64,000 bases of DNA from Streptococcus salivarius (GCF_009738225.1 NZ_CP018187.1:258501-322500); one strand, 5' to 3'; shown: positions 1 to 8,709, numbered from the stretch's first letter. Translations and numbers: made by a program. The notes: generated from the letters alone by a model not told the origin.

Positions 1-1
1 T

Positions 2-1150
2 CACAAACGCAATAAAAATAACCGTCGTGCTGGTAAAATTGCAAGAAATATTATTATCTTCTTGCTACTTATCTTGTCAGTAGCTGCATTCTTTGGTTAT
101 CGTTATGTTAGTGATGCTGTTGGCGCAAAAGATGTTAATTCAACTAAGTTTGTTAGTGTTGAAATTCCTGAAAATTCAGGTAGCAGTTACATTGGTCAAC
201 TATTGGAATCAGCTGGTGTCATTAAGTCTGGTAAGGTCTTTAATTACTATACCAAGTTTAAGAACATCTCAAATCTGAAAAGTGGTTATTACAACCTTCA
301 GGCTAGCATGACCATGGATGAAATTATTGAGGCACTTCAGAAAAAAGGAAGTGATACACCTCAGGAGCCATCTCTTGGTACGGTCTTGGTCAAAGAAGGA
401 TACACCATTGATCAAATTGCTAAGGCAGTTGAAGTTAATTCCTCAGCGAAAAAAGGCAAAAAAACATCAACTGGACTTAAGGCAAAAGATTTCTTGAAGC
501 TGATGAAGGATGATGCTTTCATTACTAAGATGAAAGCGAAGTACCCAACCTTGTTGGCCAACCTTCCGAATTCTACGGATGCTAAGTATGTCCTAGAGGG
601 CTATCTGTTCCCAGCGACTTATAACATTCATGACGATACGACGGTGGAATCTTTGGCAGAGGAAATGTTGTCAACGATGGACACCTACCTATCACCTTAC
701 TATGCGACGATTTCATCTAGCGGGCACAATGTTAATGAAATTTTGACCCTAGCTTCTCTTGTGGAAAAAGAAGGAGCTACAGATGACGACCGTAAAAATA
801 TTGCGAGCGTCTTCTATAATCGTCTTAACTCAGACATGGCTCTACAAAGTAATATTGCAGTTCTTTATGCTCTTGGAAAACTTGGTCAGGAAACGACCTT
901 GAAAGAGGATGCAACTATTGACACAAACATTGACTCCCCTTATAATGATTATGTTCATAAGGGGTTGATGCCAGGTCCTGTGGACAGCCCTAGTCTGTCT
1001 GCAATTGAAGCGGTTATCAATCCATCATCTACCAAGTACATGTACTTTGTTGCAGATGTAACTACTGGTAATGTTTATTTTGCTGAAAGCTATGAAGAGC
1101 ATCAGCATAACGTTGAAACTTACATTAATAGCAAACTAAAAGATAAATAG
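2..1150 (+). CDS. mltG: Endolytic murein transglycosylase MltG (5' end outside window)
   Basis: MltG (YceG-like) is an inner-membrane lytic transglycosylase that cuts nascent glycan strands and sets peptidoglycan chain length. In cocci it works with the peripheral growth machinery. The frame is open from base 2, so the start and the cytosolic N-terminal part lie left of the window. The visible 382 residues begin with a basic stretch, a transmembrane helix at about residues 16-38 and then the extracellular YceG domain. The family motif LASLVEKEG, which carries the catalytic glutamate region, is at about visible residues 251-259, followed by the conserved SVFYNRL segment. It ends 84 bases before greA on the same strand, as in other streptococci. 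An internal TTG at 62 is not the real start because it falls inside the membrane helix. Confidence 0.93.
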   Translation, partial: HKRNKNNRRAGKIARNIIIFLLLILSVAAFFGYRYVSDAVGAKDVNSTKFVSVEIPENSGSSYIGQLLESAGVIKSGKVFNYYTKFKNISNLKSGYYNLQASMTMDEIIEALQKKGSDTPQEPSLGTVLVKEGYTIDQIAKAVEVNSSAKKGKKTSTGLKAKDFLKLMKDDAFITKMKAKYPTLLANLPNSTDAKYVLEGYLFPATYNIHDDTTVESLAEEMLSTMDTYLSPYYATISSSGHNVNEILTLASLVEKEGATDDDRKNIASVFYNRLNSDMALQSNIAVLYALGKLGQETTLKEDATIDTNIDSPYNDYVHKGLMPGPVDSPSLSAIEAVINPSSTKYMYFVADVTTGNVYFAESYEEHQHNVETYINSKLKDK

Positions 1151-1234
1151 TCTGATTGGCTCATTAAAATCAAGCAAACAAAGAGTGATTTTGAAAATAA
1201 AGCCAAGGGCTCAAAAAATAGGAAAGAGAAAAAA

Positions 1235-1717
1235 ATGGCAGAAAAAACATATGTAATGACACAAGCGGAGAAAGAACAACTTGAAGCGGAATTGGAGGAG
1301 TACAAACTCGTCCGTCGTCCAGAAGTTGTAGAACGTATTAAGATTGCTCGTTCTTATGGTGACCTCTCAGAAAACTCTGAGTATGAAGCAGCCAAAGACG
1401 AACAAGCCTTTGTTGAAGGACAAATTCAGATTCTTGAAACAAAAATTCGTTATGCAGAAATCGTTGATAGTGATGCTGTTGCTAATGACGAGGTTGCAAT
1501 TGGTAAAACTGTTGTTGTTCAAGAAGTTGGTACAAACGACAAAGATACTTACCATATCGTTGGTGCAGCCGGTGCTGATATCTTCTCAGGTAAGATTTCA
1601 AATGAAAGTCCGATTGCTCAAGCCTTGATTGGTAAGAAAGTTGGCGACAAAGTCGCTATCGAATCACCAGCAGGTAGCTACTCTGTGGAAATCCTTAGTG
1701 TAGAAAAAACAGCCTAA
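1235..1717 (+). CDS. greA: Transcription elongation factor GreA
   Basis: GreA enters the RNA polymerase secondary channel and stimulates cleavage of backtracked transcripts. The 160-residue length is standard. The N-terminal coiled coil (about residues 1-75) contains the conserved [17 protein letters not shown] tip region with its acidic residues, and the C-terminal FKBP-like domain follows. The start is an ATG preceded by a purine-rich SD (AGGAAAGAG) 8-10 bases upstream. It lies downstream of mltG, probably partly co-transcribed, and ends before a strong intrinsic terminator. Confidence 0.97.
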   Translation: MAEKTYVMTQAEKEQLEAELEEYKLVRRPEVVERIKIARSYGDLSENSEYEAAKDEQAFVEGQIQILETKIRYAEIVDSDAVANDEVAIGKTVVVQEVGTNDKDTYHIVGAAGADIFSGKISNESPIAQALIGKKVGDKVAIESPAGSYSVEILSVEKTA

Positions 1718-1758
1718 GTGACTGTTGGAATTAAGGTGTTCAATATTTGAAACTAGTG

Positions 1759-1798
1759 GGAGTGAGACAAAACAGCTGTTCTGTCGCACTCCTTTTTT
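1759..1798 (+). terminator. Intrinsic terminator after greA
   Basis: GGAGTG (1759-1764) pairs with CACTCC (1787-1792). The interior continues pairing (GACAAAACAG against CTGTTCTGTC) with two mismatches, and six T follow at 1793-1798. Confidence 0.85.
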
Positions 1799-1846
1799 GC
1801 TTGTTGGCGCTATTAGGAATTAGGTTAGTCTGAATTAATCTATAAG

Positions 1847-1879
1847 AAAAGCACTCTTGGCATTTGCCAAGAGTGCTTT
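1847..1879 (-). terminator. Intrinsic terminator after yidC2
   Basis: A perfect 12-bp stem (1851-1862 with 1865-1876) around a 2-nt loop. Read on the minus strand it is followed by TTTTCTTA. It lies 6 bases beyond the yidC2 stop. Confidence 0.85.
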
Positions 1880-1884
1880 GTAGC

Positions 1885-2802
1885 TTATTTACGATTTTGC
1901 TTACCGGCGTTACGGTTTTTCTTTGGTTTACTTGCAATTGCTTGAGTATTTTTTGGTGTCACATCTTTACGCTTGATTGGTGTTGTACGAGGTGCTTTTG
2001 GAGGGTTCTTTTTGAACTCTTCAGCAACTTTTTCTTTCAAGCGAGGTTTGATGATGTAGTTGGTAATCAACTGTTGGATAATAGAGAAGATACCACCAAC
2101 GAACCAGTAGAGGATTACGGCTGCAGGTGAGCTAATACCAAAGAAAATCATCATGATTGGCATACTGTACATCGTCGCTGCCATTTGTTTACGTTGCTCT
2201 TCAGGAACTTGTTGAATAGACAACCAAGATTGGAAGTAGTAAAGAGCTGCGATGATGATAATCAATGGGAAGTCACGGTGACCAAGGTTAAACCAGAGGA
2301 AGTTATCTTGGAGTACACCAGGAGTGTAACGTGCTGCGTAGTAGAGTGCTGAGAAGAATGGGAACTGAATCAATAGAGGAAGACAGCCGACACCACCCAT
2401 CAAGCTTAGACCGTTTTCACGCTGAGCTTGCATGAGTTCAGACTGGGCAGCCATTTTTTCTTCTTGTGTTTCAGCGTTACGCAAACGTTCGTTGATTGGT
2501 TCCAAGATAGGCGCAAGGTACTCACGTTTTGCTGATTGGTAGGCTGCGCTACGAGATTGGTGAAGACCAAGTGGCAAGATAATCAAACGAACAATGATAG
2601 TAACAAAGATAATACCAAGACCAAAGCCAAGACCAAGATTATCTGCGAAGTAGGTGATGACGTGGCTCATAGGGCGACCAAGGAGGTTCCAGACCCAACC
2701 AGTAGGATTACCAGACTTATCAAGGCTTACACATCCTGATAGGAAGAGTAGCATGCTGGCAGCAAGCCCCATCAGGGCTAGACGTTTTTGATTTTTATTC
2801 AC
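1885..2802 (-). CDS. yidC2: Membrane protein insertase, YidC2/OxaA2 type
   Basis: YidC inserts membrane proteins alone or with SecYEG. The 305-residue product has a lipoprotein signal peptide with lipobox LSGC (Cys24). The conserved insertase core follows (about residues 60-255, five hydrophobic segments), then a long, strongly basic C-terminal tail rich in Lys/Arg/Pro (about residues 257-305). Streptococci carry two YidC proteins. The longer basic tail, used for ribosome contact, is typical of YidC2, and this copy is next to acyP rather than rnpA. The paralogue call is therefore an inference from tail and context. The start is GTG with AAGGA upstream. It is probably transcribed with acyP from the promoter at 3201-3229. 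Confidence 0.92.
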   Translation of the reverse strand: MNKNQKRLALMGLAASMLLFLSGCVSLDKSGNPTGWVWNLLGRPMSHVITYFADNLGLGFGLGIIFVTIIVRLIILPLGLHQSRSAAYQSAKREYLAPILEPINERLRNAETQEEKMAAQSELMQAQRENGLSLMGGVGCLPLLIQFPFFSALYYAARYTPGVLQDNFLWFNLGHRDFPLIIIIAALYYFQSWLSIQQVPEEQRKQMAATMYSMPIMMIFFGISSPAAVILYWFVGGIFSIIQQLITNYIIKPRLKEKVAEEFKKNPPKAPRTTPIKRKDVTPKNTQAIASKPKKNRNAGKQNRK

Positions 2803-2887
2803 AATATCATTCCTTTTGTTTTTTAGTTATACTTGTCTATTTTACCTTTTTTTAAGGAAGAGAACAAGCTAAAAACGGGGCTTCCTC

Positions 2888-3166
2888 TTAATTAGCCATC
2901 CGAAAATCGCTGTAATTTGAGAAGTTTGCCATGGTCACATCGACATAGGTTACTTTAGACCATTTTGAAGGTCCTTTTCGAACTTCTTGAATAAATTTAG
3001 CTAACTTAGCAGGATTATCTGACTGAGCTAGGATTTCAACAGTTCCGTCGTCATTATTCCAAACTCGACCGTATATATCTCCTATATCTAGTGCCAGAGC
3101 ATAGGTTGAATAACGAAAACCAACACCTTGGACTCTTCCTGAGACTAATAATCTTACTTTTTGCAT
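2888..3166 (-). CDS. acyP: Acylphosphatase
   Basis: Acylphosphatase is a small cytosolic enzyme that hydrolyses carboxyl-phosphate bonds. The 92-residue product has the family signature VSGRVQGVGFRYSTY, in which Arg and the later Asn (VWNNDDGTVE) are the catalytic pair. The frame is open for 23 further codons upstream. I start at the ATG at 3166 because it has an excellent SD (GGAGGT, 3174-3180) and gives the normal family length. It lies 85 bases upstream of yidC2 on the same strand. Confidence 0.93.
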   Translation of the reverse strand: MQKVRLLVSGRVQGVGFRYSTYALALDIGDIYGRVWNNDDGTVEILAQSDNPAKLAKFIQEVRKGPSKWSKVTYVDVTMANFSNYSDFRMAN

Positions 3167-3200
3167 GTTCCACGACCTCCTTTTGAAAGCTCTTTCTTTT

Positions 3201-3229
3201 AGTATAATCCTTGCTATAAAGTCGGTCAA
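3201..3229 (-). promoter_or_regulatory. Promoter for acyP-yidC2
   Basis: On the minus strand: TTGACC (complement of 3224-3229), 17-bp spacer, TATACT (complement of 3201-3206). This is a near-consensus sigma-A promoter about 30 bases upstream of the acyP SD. Confidence 0.75.
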
Positions 3230-3253
3230 GTCCAAGATTTATCAAGGAATTTC

Positions 3254-3262
3254 TGCTATAAT
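3254..3262 (+). promoter_or_regulatory. Extended -10 promoter abutting the SpoU methylase start
   Basis: TGCTATAAT is an extended -10 whose hexamer ends 6 bases before the ATG at 3269. Normal initiation about 7 bases downstream would start the mRNA at or near the start codon. A second TATAAT at 3203-3208 could supply a longer transcript. Confidence 0.55.
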
Positions 3263-3268
3263 GAGTGT

Positions 3269-4006
3269 ATGGAAATCATTCAATCAAAGCAAAATGCTAG
3301 CATTAAGTCTGCTAGAAAATTATTGCAGCGCAAGCACCGTAAAACTAGCTATCTTTTAGAAGGATGGCATCTTTTTGAGGAAGCAAAGGCAAGTGGTGCC
3401 GAGATTCTTCAAGTTTTCGTACTTGAGGAAATGGCTGATCGTGTGGCTAATATATCTAAGGTTAAGTTGGTTAGTCCAGAGGTGCTTAAGGAACTCTGTG
3501 AAACTCAGACACCTCAAGGGATTGTGGCAGAAGTTGCTAAACAATCTCAAGCCTTGCCAAAGTCTCTCTCAGGGAAGTATCTTCTCTTGGAGGATGTTCA
3601 GGACCCTGGTAATGTAGGAACAATGATTCGAACAGCAGATGCCGCAGGTTATGACGGAGTCTTTTTGTCGGATAAATCAGCTGATATTTATAATCAGAAG
3701 ACCTTGCGTTCTATGCAGGGAAGTCATTTCCACCTTCCAATCTATCGTGGACCAATTCTTGACATGGTTGAGGCTTGCAGAAAACAAGGTATCCCCGTCT
3801 TAGCAACGACTCTTTCCGATGTTTCCGTTGACTATAAAGCAGTTAAGACAGATGGCAATTTTGCCCTAGTGATGGGAAATGAGGGTCAGGGAATTAGTCA
3901 GGAAATGGCTGAGTCTGCTGATCAACTCGTACATATTAGCATGCCAGGTCAGGCGGAGAGTCTGAATGTTGCTGTTGCAGCAGGAATTCTCATGTTTAGT
4001 CTCTAG
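3269..4006 (+). CDS. TrmH/SpoU-family RNA 2'-O-methyltransferase
   Basis: SPOUT-fold enzyme that transfers a methyl group from SAM to a ribose 2'-OH in rRNA or tRNA. The 245 residues comprise an N-terminal SpoU substrate-binding domain (about 1-95) and the SPOUT catalytic domain. All three motifs are visible: motif 1 around QDPGNVGTMIRTADAAG (about residues 110-127), motif 2 LVMGNEGQGIS and motif 3 SMPGQAESLNVAVAAGI near the C-terminus. The exact target nucleotide cannot be read from sequence (the family includes RlmB, TsnR and YsgA types). There is no clear SD before the ATG; see the overlapping -10 element. It is transcribed divergently from acyP. Confidence 0.9.
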   Translation: MEIIQSKQNASIKSARKLLQRKHRKTSYLLEGWHLFEEAKASGAEILQVFVLEEMADRVANISKVKLVSPEVLKELCETQTPQGIVAEVAKQSQALPKSLSGKYLLLEDVQDPGNVGTMIRTADAAGYDGVFLSDKSADIYNQKTLRSMQGSHFHLPIYRGPILDMVEACRKQGIPVLATTLSDVSVDYKAVKTDGNFALVMGNEGQGISQEMAESADQLVHISMPGQAESLNVAVAAGILMFSL

Positions 4007-4041
4007 GTCTCAAGGATGATTTTAGGAGAAAACAACTGACT

Positions 4042-4073
4042 TTTAAAGTAATTTTAAGTACTAGTGGTATAAT
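4042..4073 (+). promoter_or_regulatory. Promoter with CiaR-like direct repeat
   Basis: TTTAAA (4042-4047), 5 bases, TTTAAG (4053-4058), then 9 bases to TATAAT (4068-4073), which carries an upstream TG (extended -10). The CiaR consensus in streptococci is NTTAAG-N5-WTTAAG just upstream of the -10. This site has one mismatch in the first half. It drives the HD-domain and Bax-inhibitor genes. Confidence 0.5.
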
Positions 4074-4107
4074 GAAGAAGCATTAGAAACATTAATGAGG
4101 TATTATT

Positions 4108-4611
4108 ATGAAACGACCAGAAGATGATAAAGAATTCATGGAAGTTGTGGGACATTTGATTTCTCATCCACGTTTTCAAAAATTGGATGGGATTGTACAA
4201 CACCATCATTCGACACGTTTAGAACACTCGGTTAATGTTAGTTACACCAGCTATAAGATTGCTAAAAAATTTGGCTGGGATGCCAAGAGCACAGCTCGAG
4301 GTGGTCTCTTACATGACTTTTTCTATTATGATTGGCGAGTGACTAAATTTAACAAGAGTCATGCTTGGGTACACCCACGTATTGCTGTTCGTAATGCCAG
4401 AAAGCTTGTTAATCTGAATAAAAAAGAAGAGGATATTATCCTCAAGCATATGTGGGGAGCAACGATTGCGCCGCCGAAGTATAAGGAATCTTATATTGTT
4501 ACTATGGTTGATAAGTATTGGGCGGTTAAAGAAGCAGCGACACCTTTACGAAACCGAATCAAAAATCGTAAGTTTTTCCGTCGCAAGACTCTACAAAGCC
4601 ACCACCAATAA
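4108..4611 (+). CDS. HD-domain metal-dependent phosphohydrolase family protein
   Basis: HD superfamily proteins bind divalent metal and hydrolyse phosphate esters, often of nucleotides. The 167-residue product shows the spaced metal ligands: an early His in the HHHSTRLEHS segment (about residues 32-41), the HD doublet in GGLLHDFFYYDW (about 67-78), and later His/Asp in LKHMWG and MVDKYW. The substrate is unknown. The start ATG has GAGG 8 bases upstream. The Bax-inhibitor gene follows 23 bases later, so the two are probably an operon under the promoter at 4042-4073. Confidence 0.85.
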   Translation: MKRPEDDKEFMEVVGHLISHPRFQKLDGIVQHHHSTRLEHSVNVSYTSYKIAKKFGWDAKSTARGGLLHDFFYYDWRVTKFNKSHAWVHPRIAVRNARKLVNLNKKEEDIILKHMWGATIAPPKYKESYIVTMVDKYWAVKEAATPLRNRIKNRKFFRRKTLQSHHQ

Positions 4612-4634
4612 TTCATTATTTTTAGGAGATAACT

Positions 4635-5324
4635 ATGGAATCAAATGCAATTTATACAACTAGTGATGCGGGCTTGAACCGCTTTTTCGGAAAGATTTAT
4701 GGTCTTGTCGGTATGGGAGTGGGACTTTCAGCAGTCATCTCTTATCTGATGCTCTTCCCTCTTTCGCATCTTTTTGTCAACATTCTCATGAATTATTCTT
4801 GGGTTTACATGGCGGCACTCTTTTTAGAGTTTGGTTTGGTCTTTTTGGCTAGCGGTGCTGCAAGAAGGAATACACCTGCGGCTCTACCTTTATTTTTGGT
4901 TTATTCTGCTCTGAATGGATTTACACTTAGCTTTATCATCGTACAATATACGCAAGCCATTGTTTTCCAAGCTTTCCTTAGCACTGCCATTGTTTTCTTT
5001 ATCATGGCACTTATCGGAGTTACCATTAAGCGAGATCTATCAGGCATGGCCAAGTTCCTTATGGCAGCCTTGATTGGGATTATTGTGGCTAGCTTGATTA
5101 ATATTTTCTTTGCAAGTAGCATGATGAGTTTTGTGATTAGTATTGTATCAATTCTTATTTTCTCAGGTTTAATTGCCTACGATAACCAGATGATTAAGAA
5201 GGTATATTATGGTACCAATGGTCAGGTCACAGATGGATGGGCAGTTTCTATGGCACTTAGTCTTTACTTGGATTTCATTAACTTATTCTTGAATATCTTG
5301 CGACTCTTTGCTAGACGTAATTAG
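4635..5324 (+). CDS. Bax inhibitor-1 (BI-1/YccA) family membrane protein
   Basis: BI-1/YccA proteins are seven-helix membrane proteins. Some relatives act as pH-sensitive Ca2+ leak channels and others (YccA) modulate FtsH. The 229-residue product shows seven hydrophobic segments. It also has the family's conserved late region, [16 protein letters not shown] followed by [19 protein letters not shown]; the acidic residues here match the conserved Asp pair. The SD (TAGGAG) is 7 bases before the ATG. It ends at a bidirectional terminator. The physiological role in streptococci is not established. Confidence 0.9.
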   Translation: MESNAIYTTSDAGLNRFFGKIYGLVGMGVGLSAVISYLMLFPLSHLFVNILMNYSWVYMAALFLEFGLVFLASGAARRNTPAALPLFLVYSALNGFTLSFIIVQYTQAIVFQAFLSTAIVFFIMALIGVTIKRDLSGMAKFLMAALIGIIVASLINIFFASSMMSFVISIVSILIFSGLIAYDNQMIKKVYYGTNGQVTDGWAVSMALSLYLDFINLFLNILRLFARRN

Positions 5325-5325
5325 T

Positions 5326-5357
5326 AAAAAAAATCAGCCAGATGGCTGATTTTTTTA
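5326..5357. terminator. Bidirectional terminator between convergent genes
   Basis: AATCAGCCA / TGGCTGATT (9-bp perfect stem, 2-nt loop at 5341-5342), with A8 on the left and T8 on the right. It serves the BI-1 gene on the plus strand and the lipoprotein gene on the minus strand. Confidence 0.9.
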
Positions 5358-5361
5358 CTGT

Positions 5362-6498
5362 CTAATAGTTTTTTGTGAGTGTTCCTTGCTGACCTGTGTA
5401 AGCGTAGAAGAGTGGATAGTAATCCCATTTTCCGACATAGCTATCTTTATCTGGGAAAGCCCACTTGTCGTCTTTTTTAGTAAGCTCGACTGAGTAATTA
5501 TCAAAGATATTTGTCCCTTCAGTCTTTGGTGTTGATGGGGTTACTTCTTTGATTGAATTCGGTAGGTGAGTTTCCATGTAGAATTGTCTTGTCAGTTGGT
5601 CGACATTTCCAGCGTTAGCACCATTGCTTTGTAGGTAGTTTTTAAGTTCGTCTGTGAGATTTGGGTGATTAGCACCATAGGCATCGTCTGCAGCTTTCAT
5701 ACTGATAGTTGACATGTTGACATTGAATTCTGCCTTATCTTTAGCGACGATAATGTTGTCAACAGTGTAGCTGCCGCGTTCACGGTTAGCAGTTTGAACC
5801 CAACCAAAAACTTTTGGAACTTCATCACCGGTTGGTTTGATGTTATCAGTTGCATCATAGCTGTATTGAAGGCTATCTGAGAAATATTGGTTAAGTTCGC
5901 CCTTAGCTTTGTCCAAGTCGTTAGAAACAAATTTGCTGTAGTCTTTGCTTTCGCCACCTAGAAGAACTGCGTTGAAATAAGCATCAACAGTCTTTTTAAC
6001 ATTGGTAGTTGTTTTACCATCGAAATCTTTTAGGTTAGTAGAAACAGTTTGTCCTTCTGTCTTCTCATCCTTTGATTCAAAATAGAGTTTATAGCTTTCG
6101 TCGTTGTTAACTTCGAAAAAGAGCGAGACAGTTTTGTAGTCGTCAGCTTCAAGCTTTCCAAAGTCATCTGTAGCATCCTCTACGTTCTTATTTTTGTTGA
6201 AGAGAGTAGGGAGGTCACCTTTGTCGAGCTTGCTTGCTGTGACTTTTTTACCATCTTTATCTTTGAGGTAGAATTGTTTAGCAGATGTTTTGAGCTCATT
6301 TTCCATATCTTCCGAAGTATTCTCGAGTTTGAATGAGACTTCGACTAGGGTTTGGTCATCCTTGAGCTTGAGGTCGCTTCCTGACATATAGACAATATCG
6401 TTAACAGAAAGCTTGGCATCAAGTTTTGGCTTGGCACATGCTGAGAGCGTTAAGATGGCTGCTAGAGCAAGAGCCCCAGAGTAAAGATATTTTTTCAT
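5362..6498 (-). CDS. Secreted lipoprotein, DUF5105-like
   Basis: The 378-residue product begins with a lipoprotein signal peptide and lipobox LSAC (Cys21), so it should be anchored to the outer face of the membrane. After the signal there is a DUF4352-like beta-rich region (about residues 27-150: 'DQTLVEVSFKLENTSEDMENE' type strands). A Ser/Lys/Asp-rich second domain (about 165-378) resembles DUF5105. Both assignments are by eye and tentative. No enzymatic motif is visible. SD GGGGGA lies before the ATG. It is monocistronic, flanked by terminators or divergent promoters. Function unknown. Confidence 0.8.
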   Translation of the reverse strand: MKKYLYSGALALAAILTLSACAKPKLDAKLSVNDIVYMSGSDLKLKDDQTLVEVSFKLENTSEDMENELKTSAKQFYLKDKDGKKVTASKLDKGDLPTLFNKNKNVEDATDDFGKLEADDYKTVSLFFEVNNDESYKLYFESKDEKTEGQTVSTNLKDFDGKTTTNVKKTVDAYFNAVLLGGESKDYSKFVSNDLDKAKGELNQYFSDSLQYSYDATDNIKPTGDEVPKVFGWVQTANRERGSYTVDNIIVAKDKAEFNVNMSTISMKAADDAYGANHPNLTDELKNYLQSNGANAGNVDQLTRQFYMETHLPNSIKEVTPSTPKTEGTNIFDNYSVELTKKDDKWAFPDKDSYVGKWDYYPLFYAYTGQQGTLTKNY

Positions 6499-6572
6499 AA
6501 ATAATCCCCCGTTATTTTATTTAGGTTATAGGTCTATTGTATCATGAAATATGCCTTGAGATTATTAGAAAA

Positions 6573-6603
6573 TTGGGTTTCAAGCCTTTTCTTATGCTAT
6601 AAT
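6573..6603 (+). promoter_or_regulatory. Promoter for lysA
   Basis: Extended -10 TGCTATAAT, with TATAAT at 6598-6603. A weak TTGGGT at 6573-6578 lies 19 bases upstream. Confidence 0.6.
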
Positions 6604-6635
6604 AGGATTACTATTGTAAAAAAATGGAGAATAAA

Positions 6636-7889
6636 ATGACAAAAACACCTTTTATTGCAGCTGATAAACTTGAACAAATCACTGCAGAATTTCCCACACC
6701 TTTCCATCTTTACGATGAAAAAGGTATTCGTGAAACAGCAAGTGCAGTTAATGCAGCTTTTTCGTGGAATCCAGGTTTTAAAGAATTCTTTGCTGTAAAG
6801 GCCACACCTAATCCAGCAATCCTCAAAATTTTGAAAGAAGAAGGGTGTGGTGTCGATTGTGCGACCGATACAGAGCTTGTCATGAGTAAGAAAATTGGTT
6901 TTGATAGTAGCGCGATTAGCTTTACATCTAATGATACACGTGCTGAAGAGTTTGTTTACGCGCGTGATATTAATGCGACAATTAACCTTGATGCTTACGA
7001 AGATATCTTTTTCTTGGAAGAGGCTGCAGGGCTTCCTGAAACCCTTTCTTTGCGCTTTAACCCAGGAGGTGTCTTCTCTCTTGGTACTGATATCATGGAT
7101 CATCCTGAAGAATCAAAATTTGGGATGACTAAGGAACAACTCTTCAAAGGTTATGCCTACCTTAAAGAAAAAGGAGTGCAATCATTCGGTTTGCATGCTT
7201 TCCTAGCGTCAAATACAGTAACGAATGAGTATTACCCAACCTTGGCTGCTCAACTCTTTGAATTGGCGGTAGAAATCAAGAATGAACTTGGAGTTAGTCT
7301 TGACTTTATCAATTTATCAGGTGGTGTTGGGGTAGACTACACACCGGCTAATAAGCAAAATGACATTGCTGTTATCGGTGAAGGGGTTCATGCTAAATTT
7401 GATGAGATCCTTGTTCCGAATGATCTTGGACATATCAGTATTTACACTGAACTTGGACGTTTCATGACAGCACCTCATGGCCTTGTTGTTACTAAGGTTC
7501 TTCATATTAAGGACACTTATCGTCGTTACGTTGGTGTAGATGCTTCTGCGGTTAACTTGCTTCGTCCAGCTATGTACGATGCCTACCACCACATCACGAA
7601 TATGACTAATCCAGATGGTGACATTCAAGTAGTTGATGTGACAGGTTCTCTTTGTGAAAATAATGATAAGTTTGCTAAGAACCGTGAATTGCCAGAAGCT
7701 CGTATTGGAGATACCTTGGTTATCCACGACACAGGTGCACATGGTTTCTCAATGGGTTACAACTATAATGGACGTCTTCGTTCTGCAGAAATTCTCTACC
7801 AAGAAGATGGAACTGCTCGTATGATCCGCCGTGCAGAGACGATGAATGATTACTTTGCTACTCTTGATGGTTTTGATTTTGACATTTAA
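6636..7889 (+). CDS. lysA: Diaminopimelate decarboxylase
   Basis: LysA catalyses the last step of lysine synthesis, meso-diaminopimelate to L-lysine, using PLP. The fold-type III barrel is visible. The PLP lysine is K55 in FFAVKATPNP, a glycine-rich phosphate loop SGGVGVDYTP follows, and the C-terminal beta domain has the substrate motif SLCENNDKFA and DTGAHGFSMGYNYNGR. I start at the ATG at 6636. The upstream in-frame ATG at 6624 overlaps the SD-like TGGAGA (6625-6630), which is 5 bases from 6636. The product has 417 residues, normal for the family. It is a single gene between its own promoter and a terminator. Confidence 0.95.
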   Translation: MTKTPFIAADKLEQITAEFPTPFHLYDEKGIRETASAVNAAFSWNPGFKEFFAVKATPNPAILKILKEEGCGVDCATDTELVMSKKIGFDSSAISFTSNDTRAEEFVYARDINATINLDAYEDIFFLEEAAGLPETLSLRFNPGGVFSLGTDIMDHPEESKFGMTKEQLFKGYAYLKEKGVQSFGLHAFLASNTVTNEYYPTLAAQLFELAVEIKNELGVSLDFINLSGGVGVDYTPANKQNDIAVIGEGVHAKFDEILVPNDLGHISIYTELGRFMTAPHGLVVTKVLHIKDTYRRYVGVDASAVNLLRPAMYDAYHHITNMTNPDGDIQVVDVTGSLCENNDKFAKNRELPEARIGDTLVIHDTGAHGFSMGYNYNGRLRSAEILYQEDGTARMIRRAETMNDYFATLDGFDFDI

Positions 7890-7890
7890 C

Positions 7891-7928
7891 AAAAAATAAG
7901 CTAGGCCTTAAAGGCCCTAGCTTATTTT
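7891..7928. terminator. Bidirectional terminator lysA / tetR
   Basis: AATAAGCTAGG (7895-7905) pairs with CCTAGCTTATT (7916-7926), with A-rich and T-rich flanks. The right arm overlaps the stop region of the convergent TetR gene. Confidence 0.85.
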
Positions 7929-8464
7929 ACTTTAATGATTACAGCTTCAAGAATGATATCGGCTAACTCCTCAGGGGATTCGACACAGCCTTCTTTGAGC
8001 CAGAGTGTTAAAATGGTAACAATAGTGCTAACATAAATTTCCAATGAATATTTGGCAGGAATATGATAGCTTTGTTCCATGAGCTCTGTAACATTTTCGA
8101 TATCAGAGTTAAGGATGGTCTCGATAATGAATTCACGAATCATCTCATTGATGTTTGGAATGTGTGTCATTAAGGTGAGACAGAGTCTTTGATTTTCCTT
8201 AAGATATCCTAGCATTTCAGTAACAACACCCTCTTGGTAGGTCATGTCTTCCTGAAGAATACTTGAAACTTTATCTAAAATCTTTGAGAAGGTTGTTTCA
8301 ACCAAATCTTCTTTATTTGAATAGTAGTAGTAGAAAGTTGGTCTGCTGAGATTTGCCTTCTTGATGATGTCTGTGATGCTGATTTGTTCGAGTGAACTCT
8401 CTTCTAAGAGTTCAATAAATGCGTTGACAATTTTTCGTTCGGAAATAGTTGCTTCCTTGAGCAT
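7922..8464 (-). CDS. TetR-family transcriptional regulator
   Basis: The 180-residue product has an N-terminal TetR HTH (about residues 8-55) with the typical SITDIIKKANLSRPTFYYYYSNKEDL pattern: helix-turn-helix followed by the F-Y-Y-Y signature. A helical ligand domain of unrelated sequence follows. TetR proteins usually repress a neighbouring gene. Here the divergent neighbour is yneF across a 245-base region, which is not an obvious target. The SD is AAGGGG. The ligand is unknown. Confidence 0.88.
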   Translation of the reverse strand: MLKEATISERKIVNAFIELLEESSLEQISITDIIKKANLSRPTFYYYYSNKEDLVETTFSKILDKVSSILQEDMTYQEGVVTEMLGYLKENQRLCLTLMTHIPNINEMIREFIIETILNSDIENVTELMEQSYHIPAKYSLEIYVSTIVTILTLWLKEGCVESPEELADIILEAVIIKVK

Positions 8465-8536
8465 AAATAAACCCCTTTATATAAACATAATAATAATTCC
8501 ACAACTTATATAATAACCTATTTTTTTTCTAGAAAT

Positions 8537-8561
8537 CTTACAAGTCCTTTACAGTTGTAAG
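8537..8561. promoter_or_regulatory. Inverted repeat in tetR-yneF region, candidate operator
   Basis: CTTACAA, 11 bases, TTGTAAG is a perfect 7-bp inverted repeat lying upstream of the TetR gene (73 bases from its start). Spacing and symmetry would suit a dimeric repressor. There is no direct evidence that it is the operator. Confidence 0.35.
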
Positions 8562-8645
8562 TGAAAAATACTGAAACTCTCATTTTATCGATATTTTAAA
8601 CGAAAAAACTTTTTTTCTATACGTTTTTAAGAACCAACGTCTTAT

Positions 8646-8674
8646 TTGTCAGTAGGGTCCATTTTTGCTATAAT
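8646..8674 (+). promoter_or_regulatory. Promoter for yneF
   Basis: TTGTCA (8646-8651), 17-bp spacer, TATAAT (8669-8674) with an extended TG. Confidence 0.75.
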
Positions 8675-8709
8675 ATAAGGTAAATCAACGTTATAGGAGA
8701 ATTAAATTT

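Noticed and set aside
6597..7103. Minus-strand open frame over the start of lysA
   Set aside because: No SD, low-complexity composition, and it lies fully antisense to lysA and its promoter.
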